DNA of 64,000 bases from assembly GCA_945890485.1 (NCBI GenBank), contig CAMDCN010000021.1:85834-149833 (forward strand), given 5' to 3'. Both the position numbers and the translations under genes were made by a program. Under the pieces are notes generated by a model, which saw only the letters and a list, made by a program, of their open reading frames with translations, was not told the DNA's origin and ran no database searches. Of this stretch, positions 27,085 to 35,934 are shown piece after piece (position 1 is the first letter of the stretch; the number at the start of each line of letters is the position of its first letter). This stretch comes from Candidatus Sulfopaludibacter sp. SbA3 (GTDB taxonomy: Bacteria > Acidobacteriota > Terriglobia > Bryobacterales > Bryobacteraceae).

Positions 27085-27459
27085 ATGAAAAACACACAAC
27101 CGCCTATCCCTTCTGCTCTGTCCCAAGCGTTCCGTCCGATCGTTACGCTCTGCCTTCTGATCGCACTGAGCAACGGCCTTGCTCAAGCCGAACTCCGCGT
27201 TTCTATGTCCGAGGCCCTGAAAGCCGCCGTCAAGCGTCCGAGCCCCACTTACAGCCCGATCGCCAAGCAGATGCGCGTGTCCGGGGACGTTGATGTCGAA
27301 GTGAGCATCTCGAAGGCCGGAGACGTTGAAAACGTGAAGGTACTTTCGGGTAACGCCCTGCTGACCGCCCCGGTAGTCAAAGCCGTCAAAGAGTGGAAGT
27401 TCAGCCCCTTTGCGAGCGAAGCCGTCACGCAGTTGAAGTTTACGTTTAAGCCGGAATAG
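27085..27459 (+). CDS. Exported small TonB C-terminal-domain protein
   Basis: A 124-residue protein. Residues 1-36 form a signal peptide or anchor (VTLCLLIALSNGLAQAE) and the rest is a TonB C-terminal-like fold: YSPIAKQMRVSGDVDVEVSI, VENVKVLSGNALLTAPVVKA and VKEWKFSPF. The proline-rich periplasm-spanning arm of a true TonB is missing, so it is unlikely to energise outer-membrane transport alone. AAAGGA precedes the ATG. It lies 42 bases upstream of the chemoreceptor gene in the same direction; they may be one transcript. Confidence 0.85.
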   Translation: MKNTQPPIPSALSQAFRPIVTLCLLIALSNGLAQAELRVSMSEALKAAVKRPSPTYSPIAKQMRVSGDVDVEVSISKAGDVENVKVLSGNALLTAPVVKAVKEWKFSPFASEAVTQLKFTFKPE

Positions 27460-27501
27460 GGTCGCCCTATTCTCCGTTATCTACTTGAGGAGAGAAATCG
27501 C

Positions 27502-29178
27502 ATGTCCCAATGGTCTGCAGGAAAACGTCTGTCCGTCACCACCGCCCTTGTTGTCGGTCTCGCCGTCATTCTCGGCATCAGCGCAGCGTGGGTTACCAGT
27601 CACCTGGGCAATCAACTCGATCGCGCCATTAACCAATTGGCTCGGCAACAGATGCTCGCCGGGCTTATCAGCACGCGCGTCGGAGAGATCGATTCCCTGG
27701 AGCGCGGCGTCGCCATGGCGATGATGCTCCAGCAGACATCGAATGTGGAAGCCCTCCGTCAAAAGTTAAACGCGAAGGAGACAGAGGCCCGCAAGGCGCT
27801 CGAAGAACTTAAAGGAATCAGCACCGGCGCCTCCGCCCAGGACCTCCAGGGCATGAACTCCGACTTCGACGCCGCCTTTGACCTGCACGACCAGGTGGTG
27901 AGGGCGCTGAACGAACAGAAGATGGACGTCGCCATCGCTACCCTGAATGAGAAGCTCTTGCCGAAGCTGAGCCAACTCGGCGACCGCGGCCGCCATCTCG
28001 TCGACGAGCAGGCGCGGCAGTTGACGACTGTCGGCCAGGAAGCCGAAATCGCCCGCTCGCTCAGCTTCTTCAGCATGTTAGCGCTCGGCTTGCTCAGCGT
28101 CGTCGTCGGCCTCGCCGCCGTCATCAGCGTCCGCAGGATTCAGACGGTCCTCCGGCAATCGGTCGCTGACCTGAACGAAAACGCCCGTCGTCTGGCGAAC
28201 ACCGCCGGACGCGTCTCCGCCTCAAGCCAGTCCGTCTCCCATGCCGCCAGCGAACAGGCCGCGTCGCTTGAAGAGACCTCGGCCTCCACCGAAGAGATCC
28301 ATTCGATGACCAAGCGCAACGCCGAAAACGCGGAATCGGCTACCCGCAAAACCAACGAGGCCTCGGCCACCATTCACGAGGCCAACCAGGCTCTCGCCCA
28401 AATGGTCAACTCGATGAACGAGATCACTACCTCGTCCAACAAGATCTCGAAAATCATCAAGGTCATCGACGACATCGCCTTCCAAACCAACATCCTGGCC
28501 CTGAACGCAGCCGTCGAAGCGGCCCGCGCCGGCGAGGCGGGTATGGGCTTCGCCGTCGTCGCCGACGAGGTCCGCAACCTCGCCCAGCGCTCAGCGCAGG
28601 CGGCTCGCGACACCACCCAACTCATCGAAGAGTCCATCACCCGGGCCGCCGAAGGCAAAGACAAACTCGACGAGGTCGCCCGCGCCATCACCGTCCTGAC
28701 CAATAGCTCACTCCAAGCCAAGTCGCTCGTCGAAGAGGTCTACGCCGGCAGCCAGGAACAGTCCCGCGGCATCGCGCAGATCTCTCGCGCCGTCCTGCAG
28801 ATGGAGCAACTCACGCAACAACTCGCCGCCACCGCCGAAGAAAGCGCCGCCGCCGGCCAAGGCTTGGCCACCCAAGCCCACCGCGTCGACGAAATCGTCG
28901 TGAACCTGCAGAAGATTGTCGGCTTCAACGATATGGCGCCCGCCGCCGAAATCCAAACATTCCGTCCCCCGACGGCTCCAGCCACCTCCGCGCCAACCCA
29001 CGCGCCGAGCCTGAAAGCCCTGCGGCAAGCGACCGAAAATCGACCAGCTCCCACCACCCGTGGCGGCTACACCGATCAGTTCGATAAACCCGCCAACCTG
29101 CAGCCCGTCGCCGCCGGTCGTGACCGCGATCCGGAGTCGATCCTGCCGCTCGACGACAACGACTTCAAACCGTTCTAA
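27502..29178 (+). CDS. Methyl-accepting chemotaxis protein with four-helix-bundle sensor
   Basis: A 558-residue receptor: TM1 at about residues 10-32, a helical periplasmic sensor (about 33-187, 4HB-type), TM2 at 188-210, then the cytoplasmic coiled coil. No clear HAMP is visible after TM2. The signalling tip reads [20 protein letters not shown] then [20 protein letters not shown]; methylation-region helices flank it ([16 protein letters not shown]). A roughly 90-residue Pro-rich tail ends in NDFKPF, which fits the x-aromatic-x-x-aromatic CheR-tether pentapeptide. GAGGAG precedes the ATG. It faces the che operon and is presumably the receptor it serves; ligand unknown. Confidence 0.95.
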   Translation: MSQWSAGKRLSVTTALVVGLAVILGISAAWVTSHLGNQLDRAINQLARQQMLAGLISTRVGEIDSLERGVAMAMMLQQTSNVEALRQKLNAKETEARKALEELKGISTGASAQDLQGMNSDFDAAFDLHDQVVRALNEQKMDVAIATLNEKLLPKLSQLGDRGRHLVDEQARQLTTVGQEAEIARSLSFFSMLALGLLSVVVGLAAVISVRRIQTVLRQSVADLNENARRLANTAGRVSASSQSVSHAASEQAASLEETSASTEEIHSMTKRNAENAESATRKTNEASATIHEANQALAQMVNSMNEITTSSNKISKIIKVIDDIAFQTNILALNAAVEAARAGEAGMGFAVVADEVRNLAQRSAQAARDTTQLIEESITRAAEGKDKLDEVARAITVLTNSSLQAKSLVEEVYAGSQEQSRGIAQISRAVLQMEQLTQQLAATAEESAAAGQGLATQAHRVDEIVVNLQKIVGFNDMAPAAEIQTFRPPTAPATSAPTHAPSLKALRQATENRPAPTTRGGYTDQFDKPANLQPVAAGRDRDPESILPLDDNDFKPF

Positions 29179-29201
29179 CCTCCACTCCCGCTCCAACCCT
29201 C

Positions 29202-29227
29202 GCCCGGCTGCCCACCCGCAGCCGGGC
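29202..29227 (+). terminator. Rho-independent terminator after the chemoreceptor gene
   Basis: Arms GCCCGGCTGC (29202-29211) and GCAGCCGGGC (29218-29227) form a perfect 10-bp stem with a 6-base loop, followed by TTTCGTTTTT. It lies 24 bases after the receptor stop and insulates the arg operon promoter that follows at once. Confidence 0.9.
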
Positions 29228-29236
29228 TTTCGTTTT

Positions 29237-29270
29237 TGTATAATCATACAGGGCACTGAATAATCATTCA
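29237..29270 (+). promoter_or_regulatory. Tandem ARG boxes overlapping the argF promoter
   Basis: TGTATAATCATACA (29237-29250) and TGAATAATCATTCA (29257-29270) are two near-identical palindromes, centres 20 bases apart. The second fits the known enteric ArgR consensus (TGAAT, four A/T-rich bases, ATTCA) apart from one C in the spacer. A TATAAT hexamer (29239-29244) lies inside the first box, so ArgR binding would block RNA polymerase. They sit 44 bases before argF, and the operon encodes ArgR itself. Confidence 0.85.
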
Positions 29271-29313
29271 GTGCCTTTCTTCTTTCCTGTCACCCGGAGG
29301 CCGTACCCGCAAC

Positions 29314-30231
29314 ATGCTCCTCGCCACTCCCCCGCTCCAGGCTCCCGACCTGCGTAGCGATCTTGACCTGACCACCGAGGAACTCGTCCGCCTCATCGAC
29401 CTCGCCGACCAGCTCAAGCGCGACCCCGCCGCCTATGCGCATGCTCTCGATGGCCGCTACCTGAGCCTCCTGTTTGAGAAGCCCTCCCTGCGCACGCGCT
29501 TCACCTTCGACCTCGCCATCCAGCAGCTCGGCGGCGGCGCCGTCACGCAGATCGGCCCCATCGGCGATCGCGAACCCCTCGCCGACATCGCCCGCAACCT
29601 CGACCGCTGGACCAACGCCATTGTCGCCCGCGTGTTCTCGCAGAACACCATCGAGGAACTCGCCCGATGGTCCCGCGTACCCGTCATCAATGCGCTCAGC
29701 GACCTCTATCACCCCTGCCAAATCCTTGCCGATGTCCAAACCATCCGCGAACGCTTCGGCCGTTGGGAAGGTCTGAAACTGGCTTACGTTGGCGACGGCA
29801 ACAACATCGCCCACTCCCTTCTCCTCAACGCCGGACGCCTCGGCATCCATGTCGCCGTTGCTTCCCCGGCAACCCATTCGCCGCTGCCCGAAATTACTGA
29901 CGCCGCGCGCGAAGCCGGCGTCCAATTCACTATCACACCCGATCCCCGCGAGGCCGTTGACGGCGCTCACATCGTCTATACCGACGTGTGGGCCAGCATG
30001 GGCCAGGAGAACGAAGCCCTCGAACGCCAACGCATCTTCGCGCCCTACCAGGTCAATGCGCCCCTGCTCGCCGCCGCCCGGCCGGAGTCTATCTTCCTCC
30101 ACTGCCTGCCCGCCAAACGCGGCCAGGAAGTCACCGGCGACGTCATCGAATCCCCGCAATCAGCGGTCTTCGACCAGGCCGAAAACCGGCTTCACGCCCA
30201 GAAAGCGCTCCTCCTTCTCGTCGTCCGCTAA
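29314..30231 (+). CDS. argF: Ornithine carbamoyltransferase
   Basis: A 305-residue transcarbamylase making citrulline from ornithine and carbamoyl phosphate. The carbamoyl-phosphate loop is EKPSLRTRFTF (S58-L-R-T-R62); the second substrate motifs are ALSDLYHPCQILADV and FLHCLPAKRGQEV, whose HCLPA loop is typical of OTCase. DVWASMGQENEA fits the SMG loop region. Acetyl- or succinylornithine specificity is possible in some phyla but nothing here demands it. It heads argF-argH-argR behind the ARG boxes; argG is not in the window. Confidence 0.92.
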   Translation: MLLATPPLQAPDLRSDLDLTTEELVRLIDLADQLKRDPAAYAHALDGRYLSLLFEKPSLRTRFTFDLAIQQLGGGAVTQIGPIGDREPLADIARNLDRWTNAIVARVFSQNTIEELARWSRVPVINALSDLYHPCQILADVQTIRERFGRWEGLKLAYVGDGNNIAHSLLLNAGRLGIHVAVASPATHSPLPEITDAAREAGVQFTITPDPREAVDGAHIVYTDVWASMGQENEALERQRIFAPYQVNAPLLAAARPESIFLHCLPAKRGQEVTGDVIESPQSAVFDQAENRLHAQKALLLLVVR

Positions 30232-30238
30232 CATCTCT

Positions 30239-31639
30239 ATGTCCACATCTGACAAGGTTCAACTCTGGGGCGGCCGCTTCGCCTCCGGCCCCTCGGCCAA
30301 CTTCGAGCAGTTCTCGGAATCACTCTCCTTCGATAAGCGCCTCGCCGACTGCGACATCCGCGGCTCCCAAGCCTTCGCCCGCGCCCTCGAACGCGTCGGC
30401 ATCCTCTCGGCAGAAGAGTGCGCCGCCATGATCGCCGCCTTCGACGGCCTCCGGGAAGAGGCGCGCACGCCGGAGTTTTACGCCGGCGCCACCGACGAAG
30501 ACGTACACACTCTCATCATCCGGAAGCTGAAAGCCAAGGTCGGCGGCCTGGCCGACAAAATCCACACCGGCCGCAGCCGCAATGAGCAAGTGTCGGTCGA
30601 TACGCGCCTCTGGCTCCGTGAGCAGATCGACGCAACCACGGCCCTTCTCGTCGGCTTCCTCGACGAACTCCTTGCCCTGGCGCGCCGCTATGAAACGGCC
30701 ATCATCCCCGGCTACACCCACCTGCGCCGCGCACAGCCCGTCCTTTGGCCCCACTACTGCCTCGCCTATTTCGAGATGTTCCTCCGCGACCTCGAACGGC
30801 TCCAGCAAGCCCGCGCCCGCGTCAATCTCTGCCCCCTCGGCAGCGGCGCGCTCGCCGGCTCCGGCTTCCCGTTCGACCGCCACGCCATCGCCGCCGATCT
30901 CGGCTTCGCTGGCATCACCCGCAACTCCATGGACGTCTCCGGCGACCGCGACTGGGCCCTCGACTTCCTCTACGCCGCCTCGACGGCCATGCTCCATCTC
31001 TCCCGCCTGGCCGAAGACTGGATTCTCTATTCCAGCGAAGAGTTCGGCTGGATGGACCTCGGCGACGGCGTCACCAGCGGCTCCAGCCTTATGCCGCAGA
31101 AGAAGAACCCCGATTCGCTCGAACTTATCCGCGGCAAGTCCGGCCGCGTCTTCGGCAGCCTCACCTCGCTCTACGTCACCGTCAAGGGCACGCCGATGAC
31201 CTACAACCGCGATATGCAGGAGGACAAAGAGCCCCTCTTTCTCGCCGCCGACCAACTCGCCGGCTGCCTCGCCATGATCCGCGAAGTCACCGCCACCGTC
31301 GTGCTGAAACCAGCCGTCCCCGCCCTCGCCGCTGAAGAAAGCTGGACAGTTGCCACCGACATCGCTGAGGCCCTTGCGCGCTTCGGCACGCCGTTCCATC
31401 AGGCCCACAAACTCGCCGGCCGCCTTGTCCTTGAATCGCTCAACCAAGGCAAGAAGCCGCTCGATTGGACGCCCGGGGAACTCGCCGCCTTCTCCCCCGA
31501 ATTCACCCCGGAGATGGCCGAATTCCTCCGCCCCGCCCGCGGCATGCAGAACCGTTCCGTGCCCGGCGGCACTGCCCCCAGCGCCGTCACCCAGGCACTC
31601 GCCGAAGCAGCCGAACGCCTAAACGGATTCCGGGTATGA
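30239..31639 (+). CDS. argH: Argininosuccinate lyase
   Basis: A 466-residue fumarase-superfamily lyase releasing arginine and fumarate. It opens KVQLWGGRFASGPSANFEQF and carries the signature GSSLMPQKKNPDSLELIRGK (from about residue 281) with the catalytic Ser in the flexible loop; also HTGRSRNEQVSVDTRLWLRE and GYTHLRRAQPVLWPH. The ATG at 30239 lies seven bases after argF; a much longer frame from 29789 reads out of phase through argF and is spurious. Its stop overlaps the argR start (ATGA). Confidence 0.96.
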   Translation: MSTSDKVQLWGGRFASGPSANFEQFSESLSFDKRLADCDIRGSQAFARALERVGILSAEECAAMIAAFDGLREEARTPEFYAGATDEDVHTLIIRKLKAKVGGLADKIHTGRSRNEQVSVDTRLWLREQIDATTALLVGFLDELLALARRYETAIIPGYTHLRRAQPVLWPHYCLAYFEMFLRDLERLQQARARVNLCPLGSGALAGSGFPFDRHAIAADLGFAGITRNSMDVSGDRDWALDFLYAASTAMLHLSRLAEDWILYSSEEFGWMDLGDGVTSGSSLMPQKKNPDSLELIRGKSGRVFGSLTSLYVTVKGTPMTYNRDMQEDKEPLFLAADQLAGCLAMIREVTATVVLKPAVPALAAEESWTVATDIAEALARFGTPFHQAHKLAGRLVLESLNQGKKPLDWTPGELAAFSPEFTPEMAEFLRPARGMQNRSVPGGTAPSAVTQALAEAAERLNGFRV

Positions 31640-32067
31640 ACAAGGCATTCCGGCAAGGCCAGATTCTGAAGCTCATCTCCTATCAGCAGATTCACACGCA
31701 GGACGAGATCGCCCAGAAACTGGCCAAGCTCGGGGTGCCCGCCACCCAAGTCACGCTCTCTCGCGACATCCGTGAACTTGGCCTCGCCAAGACACCACAA
31801 GGCTATCAGCGCCTAGCCGCCCCCGCTCCCGGCGGCCCCACGCTCACCACCATCCTTAGCGAGTACCTCCTCGATATCCGCGAGGCTCAGCAGCTGCTCG
31901 TCCTCAGGACGCCTCCCGGCCACGCCTCCACCCTCGCCGCCGCCCTCGACCGTGCCGCTTGGCCCGAACTCGCCGGCACCATAGCCGGGGACGATACCGT
32001 CCTCGCCATCGCGCCGGACCTGGCCAACGCCCGCAAGCTCAAACGCCGCCTGCTCCGCCCCTCTTAA
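31636..32067 (+). CDS. argR: Arginine repressor ArgR
   Basis: A 143-residue ArgR. The N-terminal winged helix reads RQGQILKLISYQQIHTQDEI, AQKLAKLGVPATQVTLSRDI and RELGLAK; the C-terminal oligomerisation/arginine-binding domain has VLRTPPGHASTLAAALDRAA and IAGDDTVLAI, with the GxDDT arginine-binding motif. It is coupled to argH by ATGA and likely represses its own operon through the boxes at 29237-29270. The stop overlaps that of convergent hpnD. Confidence 0.95.
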   Translation: MNKAFRQGQILKLISYQQIHTQDEIAQKLAKLGVPATQVTLSRDIRELGLAKTPQGYQRLAAPAPGGPTLTTILSEYLLDIREAQQLLVLRTPPGHASTLAAALDRAAWPELAGTIAGDDTVLAIAPDLANARKLKRRLLRPS

Positions 32068-32915
32068 AACGCCCCCGCCAGCTTCTTCGTCCCGGCCTCC
32101 ACCACCAGCCAGACTTTCTCGAACGTCGACAGCCGGATCCGTCCATCGAGCACCCGGTACTGCTTCTCTTCAATTCGCTGCAGCAGCCGGGAGTAGATCT
32201 CAATCAACGCCCACAACGACGCCCGGCTTCCCCGCTCCACCATCCCGATCAGCGGCCGCGCCTCGTCGTAGTAAGCCCGCGCCCGTCCGGCCTCAAACTT
32301 CATCAGCTCGACGAACCCCGGCGTATACGCAATCCCCCGGGCATCCACGCCAAACCGGCGCAGATCCTCCGCCGGCACGTACATCCGCCCCAGTCCCGCA
32401 TCCTCCTGCACATCGCGCAGAATGTTCGTCAACTGGAACGCAATGCCGCATTTCTCGGCCAACTCCAACGCCTTCGGGTTCTCGAATCCAAAGATGTGAA
32501 TGATCGTCAGCCCCACCACGGAAGCCACCCGATAGCAGTACTGATACAGGTCCGCAAACGTCTCCACCGGCTTCGGCGTCAAGTCACTCGACACCCCGTC
32601 GATCATGTCGAAGAAGTACTGCCGCGGAATCCGAAACCGTTCCACCGTGTCATGGAATGCCGGCCACACCGGATGGTTGCCGTATTCGCCGCGCAGCGCC
32701 CGTTCCAGGTCGTTCCGCCACTGCGCCATGGTCTCCGCGGTCGTCCCTTCGATATCATCGCTCAAGTCGTCACAGTAGCGCATGAAAGCATACACGGCGC
32801 ACATCGCGTCGCGCTGCTCCTTCCGCAGCAGTACAAACGAGTAGTAGAAGTTCTTCGCCCGGCTCCGCGCCACGTCCCGGCAGTAAGCGTAGGACTGTTC
32901 TACAGCCTTGGTCAC
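32064..32915 (-). CDS. hpnD: Presqualene diphosphate synthase HpnD-type
   Basis: A 283-residue trans-prenyl head-to-head synthase. Aspartate-rich motifs are YAFMRYCDDLSDDIEG (Asp49-54) and QLTNILRDVQEDAGLGRMYV. In HpnCDE-type squalene synthesis HpnD condenses two farnesyl-PP to presqualene-PP. The start is a GTG at 32915 overlapping the hpnC stop (GTGA); the longer frame to 32996 lies within hpnC. HpnD versus phytoene synthase is decided by the HpnC partner and the shc neighbour. The HpnE oxidoreductase that completes squalene is not in the window. Confidence 0.88.
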   Translation of the reverse strand: MTKAVEQSYAYCRDVARSRAKNFYYSFVLLRKEQRDAMCAVYAFMRYCDDLSDDIEGTTAETMAQWRNDLERALRGEYGNHPVWPAFHDTVERFRIPRQYFFDMIDGVSSDLTPKPVETFADLYQYCYRVASVVGLTIIHIFGFENPKALELAEKCGIAFQLTNILRDVQEDAGLGRMYVPAEDLRRFGVDARGIAYTPGFVELMKFEAGRARAYYDEARPLIGMVERGSRASLWALIEIYSRLLQRIEEKQYRVLDGRIRLSTFEKVWLVVEAGTKKLAGAF

Positions 32916-33811
32916 GCCGACACCCACAGCGCCTTCAGCAGCAGTCCCACCCGCTCCAACTTTCCGATCTTCGGCCGCTCTTTCAACACATCCCATCCCT
33001 GCCGTGCAATCTTATCCAGCACCGCCAGCCCCCCCTCACTGAAGAGCCGCAGATCGAGCGCCAACCGCCGGTCCACCATGCCCGGCAGCGCCAGGCCCTC
33101 TTCGAACAAGCGTCGCGCCACCCCACAGGCTTCTTCCATCACGCGGGCAAACCCCGGCGTAAATCTCCGTTCGAAAAGGTCGGCGTCGGTGACCCCATGC
33201 CGCGCCATCAGGTCCTGCGGCAGATACACCCGATCCTTGCCCGTATCCACCGTCACATCCTGCCAAAAGTTCGCCAATTGCAGCGCCGTGCAGGTCTTGT
33301 CGCTCAGCGCATACCGTGCCGCGTCTCGATATCCACACAAGCCCAACACCAACCGCCCCACCGGATTGGCCGAATAAACGCAGTACTCCAGCACCTCGTC
33401 CCAATTGGCGTACCGCGTCTTCACTTGGTCCTGCTCAAACGCAAAAATCAGATCGGCAAACGTCTGCCGGTCCAGCTCATACTGTCGCACCGTCGGCCCC
33501 AGCGCTACGAACACCGGATGGCTCGCCGCCCCGGAGTACATCCGGTCCAACTCCTCGCGCCACCAACCCAGCAACCGCAGGCTCTCCGCCACATCGCCAA
33601 TCTCATCGCCCAAGTCGTCGGCCCACCGGCAGAACGAGTAGACGTTGTAGAAATCCTGGTGCAGCTTCTTTGGAAGCAGCACGCTCACCACGTGAAAATT
33701 CTCATAGTGCGAAGTCGCCAGCCACTTCGTATAAGCCAGGGATTCCGCCGCTGTCCAAACCCGACCCATCGCCGCGGCGTCGCGAACAAAGTCTTTCGGC
33801 TGGAGATGCAC
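32912..33811 (-). CDS. hpnC: Squalene synthase HpnC (hydroxysqualene synthase type)
   Basis: A 299-residue paralogue of HpnD. Motifs are VYSFCRWADDLGDEIGD (Asp65, Asp66, Asp69) and LANFWQDVTVDTGKDRVYLP, the NFWQDV variant being typical of HpnC. It converts presqualene-PP to hydroxysqualene. The apparent start is a GTG at 33811, immediately after the upstream stop codon; ATG at residue 15 is an alternative. It is flanked by hpnD (overlap) and an alcohol dehydrogenase. Confidence 0.88.
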   Translation of the reverse strand: MHLQPKDFVRDAAAMGRVWTAAESLAYTKWLATSHYENFHVVSVLLPKKLHQDFYNVYSFCRWADDLGDEIGDVAESLRLLGWWREELDRMYSGAASHPVFVALGPTVRQYELDRQTFADLIFAFEQDQVKTRYANWDEVLEYCVYSANPVGRLVLGLCGYRDAARYALSDKTCTALQLANFWQDVTVDTGKDRVYLPQDLMARHGVTDADLFERRFTPGFARVMEEACGVARRLFEEGLALPGMVDRRLALDLRLFSEGGLAVLDKIARQGWDVLKERPKIGKLERVGLLLKALWVSA

Positions 33812-34855
33812 TTAGGGAATAATAGCGGTTTTCATACGACCGCTCGAATTCATCAGGTACCGCAATACCTCTTTGATCTTGTGAAGCGGCTCTTCGCCCA
33901 CCACGAAATCACGCGCCCGAATGTCGCCCCGCGTCACCGCCAGCAACGCCTTCTGAATCAGCTTCGGCGTGTGATGGAAGCTAGCCTTGCACGTTAGCTC
34001 CGAGTAGTGCAGCAGGTTCGTATCGAGCTGAACTTGCGTCTCCGTTGGGCACCCTCCGAAGAAGTTCACGGTTCCGCCTTTGCGTAGCATCCGTACAGCC
34101 AAGTCCCACACTTCCGGCTTGCCCACGGCTTCAATCACGACATCAGCACCCCGCCCATCGGTCAGCCCGCGCACCGCCCCAGGAACATCGTCGGTTTCCG
34201 CCGTCGAAATCAGCTCCGCCGCGCCCATGCGCTTGGCGTCGTCGAGCTGCACCTGCCGGCGCGCAATCGCAATCACCCGCGCCCCCATCACCTTCAACAT
34301 CCGCACGAACATGAGGCCGATGGGCCCAAGCCCAATCACAACCACGGTATCGCCCTTGCGAACATTGCTCTCTTCAATCCCACGCAGTACACAAGCCAGC
34401 GGTTCGGCCAGCGCCGCATCCACGTAGTCCACCTGTTCTGGAACCGCGTAGAGATTTTTCTCCACAATCCGTCCCGGAATCCGGATGTATTCCGCGTAGG
34501 CGCCGTTGTTGAAGAGAAGATCCTCGCAGAGGTTTTCCAGCTCGCGCTTGCAATAAAAGCACTCCCCGCAAGGCGCGGAGTTTGCCGCCACCACGCGCTG
34601 CCCCGTCCGGAACTTCGAAACCTCCGCACCCACCGCTACGATATCGCCCGCCAACTCGTGCCCAAATAGCGCCGGCGGCATAATCATCCGGGCATGGTAG
34701 CCCCGCCGAAACACCTTCACGTCGGTCCCGCACGTCAACGCCGCCTTCACCCGCACCAGCACGTCATTCGGACCGAGCTTTGGTATAGCAACCCGCTCGA
34801 TCTTTACGTCCTCTTTGCCGTATAGGACGGCGGCCGTCATTTGCTGATTGTTCAC
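33812..34855 (-). CDS. Zinc-dependent alcohol dehydrogenase (MDR family)
   Basis: A 347-residue medium-chain dehydrogenase. Catalytic zinc ligands are Cys42 (ALTCGTDVKVF) and His66 (LFGHELAGDIV); structural zinc cysteines are 96, 99, 102 and 110 (CGECFYCKRELENLC). The NAD(P) fold has VVVIGLGPIGLMFVRML. It resembles polyol/threonine-type dehydrogenases; the substrate is unknown. It overlaps the preceding dehydrogenase by ATGA and lies in the hopanoid operon, so a role in modifying or supplying an isoprenoid or side-chain alcohol is possible but unproven. Confidence 0.88.
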   Translation of the reverse strand: MNNQQMTAAVLYGKEDVKIERVAIPKLGPNDVLVRVKAALTCGTDVKVFRRGYHARMIMPPALFGHELAGDIVAVGAEVSKFRTGQRVVAANSAPCGECFYCKRELENLCEDLLFNNGAYAEYIRIPGRIVEKNLYAVPEQVDYVDAALAEPLACVLRGIEESNVRKGDTVVVIGLGPIGLMFVRMLKVMGARVIAIARRQVQLDDAKRMGAAELISTAETDDVPGAVRGLTDGRGADVVIEAVGKPEVWDLAVRMLRKGGTVNFFGGCPTETQVQLDTNLLHYSELTCKASFHHTPKLIQKALLAVTRGDIRARDFVVGEEPLHKIKEVLRYLMNSSGRMKTAIIP

Positions 34856-35934
34856 GAGCGGTAACCTTGGGGCTTCACTACAATTTTCAGTGATTCTGTC
34901 GTTGGATGCAACGCCAGTTCAAAACCGTCCATTATCTGTTCGAGCGGCACGCGGTGCGTCACAAGCTCTTCCACCGGCAGTGCGCCGCTGAAGACAAGAT
35001 CGGCGGATTCGCGCTGTAAATCCACATCGGCGCTGTAGGAACCCAAAAGAACACGTTCCCCCATGCAGATGTCTTTGCCGGATAGCTCGATGCGCTCTTT
35101 GTCGGACGTCTGTGCAAACAATACTATTTTCGCACCTGGACGCGTCACGCGTATGGCCTCCTCCACCACGCCCGGCGCCGACACCGCCACGAACACAATG
35201 TCCGCTCCCCGGCCTTCCGTCCTCGCGGCCGCTTCGGCCTGCAGGTTGTCCACCTTCGGGTCCAGCGCCTTTTCGGCCCCGAATCGTTCGCCCATCGCCC
35301 GGCGGCCCGCCATCCGATCCGTCACCAGCGTCCGTATGCCTTTGTGCTTCAGGATCATCGTGAAGATCAACCCGATCGGCCCCTGACCCATCACAATCGC
35401 CAACTCGTCCGGCCGCGGCGCCGCGAGCGCTACGCCCTTTACGCAGGTGTTTACCGGCTCAACGAAACTCGCGGCGTCAAAGCTAACGCCATCCGGAATC
35501 TTCTCCACCCCCCGCTCCACGATCCAATCCATCACCCGGATGTATTCGGCAAACCCGCCGCCCGCCGGTTCAAACCCCGCCGTAATCCCCACGCGCTTGT
35601 ACCCCGGGCATTGCGCATACAGCCGCCGCGCGCAGTAGAAGCAGTTCGAACAGGGAATATGGTGGAACGCCACCACGCGGTCGCCCACGGCGAACTTCGT
35701 CACGCCTTCGCCCACCGCCGCCACCACACCGGCCGTCTCGTGCCCGTAGATCCGCGGAGGCGTCAGCAGGTCGTATTCAATCTTTTTCAAATCGGTGTGA
35801 CAGATGCCGCAGCTTTCCACGCGGACGAGCAACTCTCCCGGCCCTACCACCGGCGTCGGAATCTCCTCCACCACCACTTGGCTTTTCCCGCGGTACACGG
35901 CCGCTTTCATGAATTCAGAGTTCACACTGGGCAA
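34852..35934 (-). CDS. Zinc-dependent alcohol dehydrogenase (MDR family)
   Basis: A 360-residue MDR dehydrogenase. SCGICHTDLKK supplies the catalytic Cys45; IYGHETAGVVAAVGEG gives His64/Glu65; structural zinc cysteines lie in CSNCFYCARRLYAQC (95-109). The cofactor loop is VMGQGPIGLIFTMIL. The TTG at 35934 is preceded by TAGGAG at good distance, while the ATG at 35910 has no Shine-Dalgarno, so I favour the TTG, which overlaps hpnG by 20 bases. It is only distantly similar to its neighbour, so they are not a recent duplication. Substrate unknown. Confidence 0.86.
   Translation of the reverse strand: MPSVNSEFMKAAVYRGKSQVVVEEIPTPVVGPGELLVRVESCGICHTDLKKIEYDLLTPPRIYGHETAGVVAAVGEGVTKFAVGDRVVAFHHIPCSNCFYCARRLYAQCPGYKRVGITAGFEPAGGGFAEYIRVMDWIVERGVEKIPDGVSFDAASFVEPVNTCVKGVALAAPRPDELAIVMGQGPIGLIFTMILKHKGIRTLVTDRMAGRRAMGERFGAEKALDPKVDNLQAEAAARTEGRGADIVFVAVSAPGVVEEAIRVTRPGAKIVLFAQTSDKERIELSGKDICMGERVLLGSYSADVDLQRESADLVFSGALPVEELVTHRVPLEQIMDGFELALHPTTESLKIVVKPQGYRS

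Noticed and set aside
30320..31447. A 375-codon minus-strand frame opposite argH
   Set aside because: Gly/Glu/Ala-rich shadow of argH with no domain; argH signature is clear on the plus strand.
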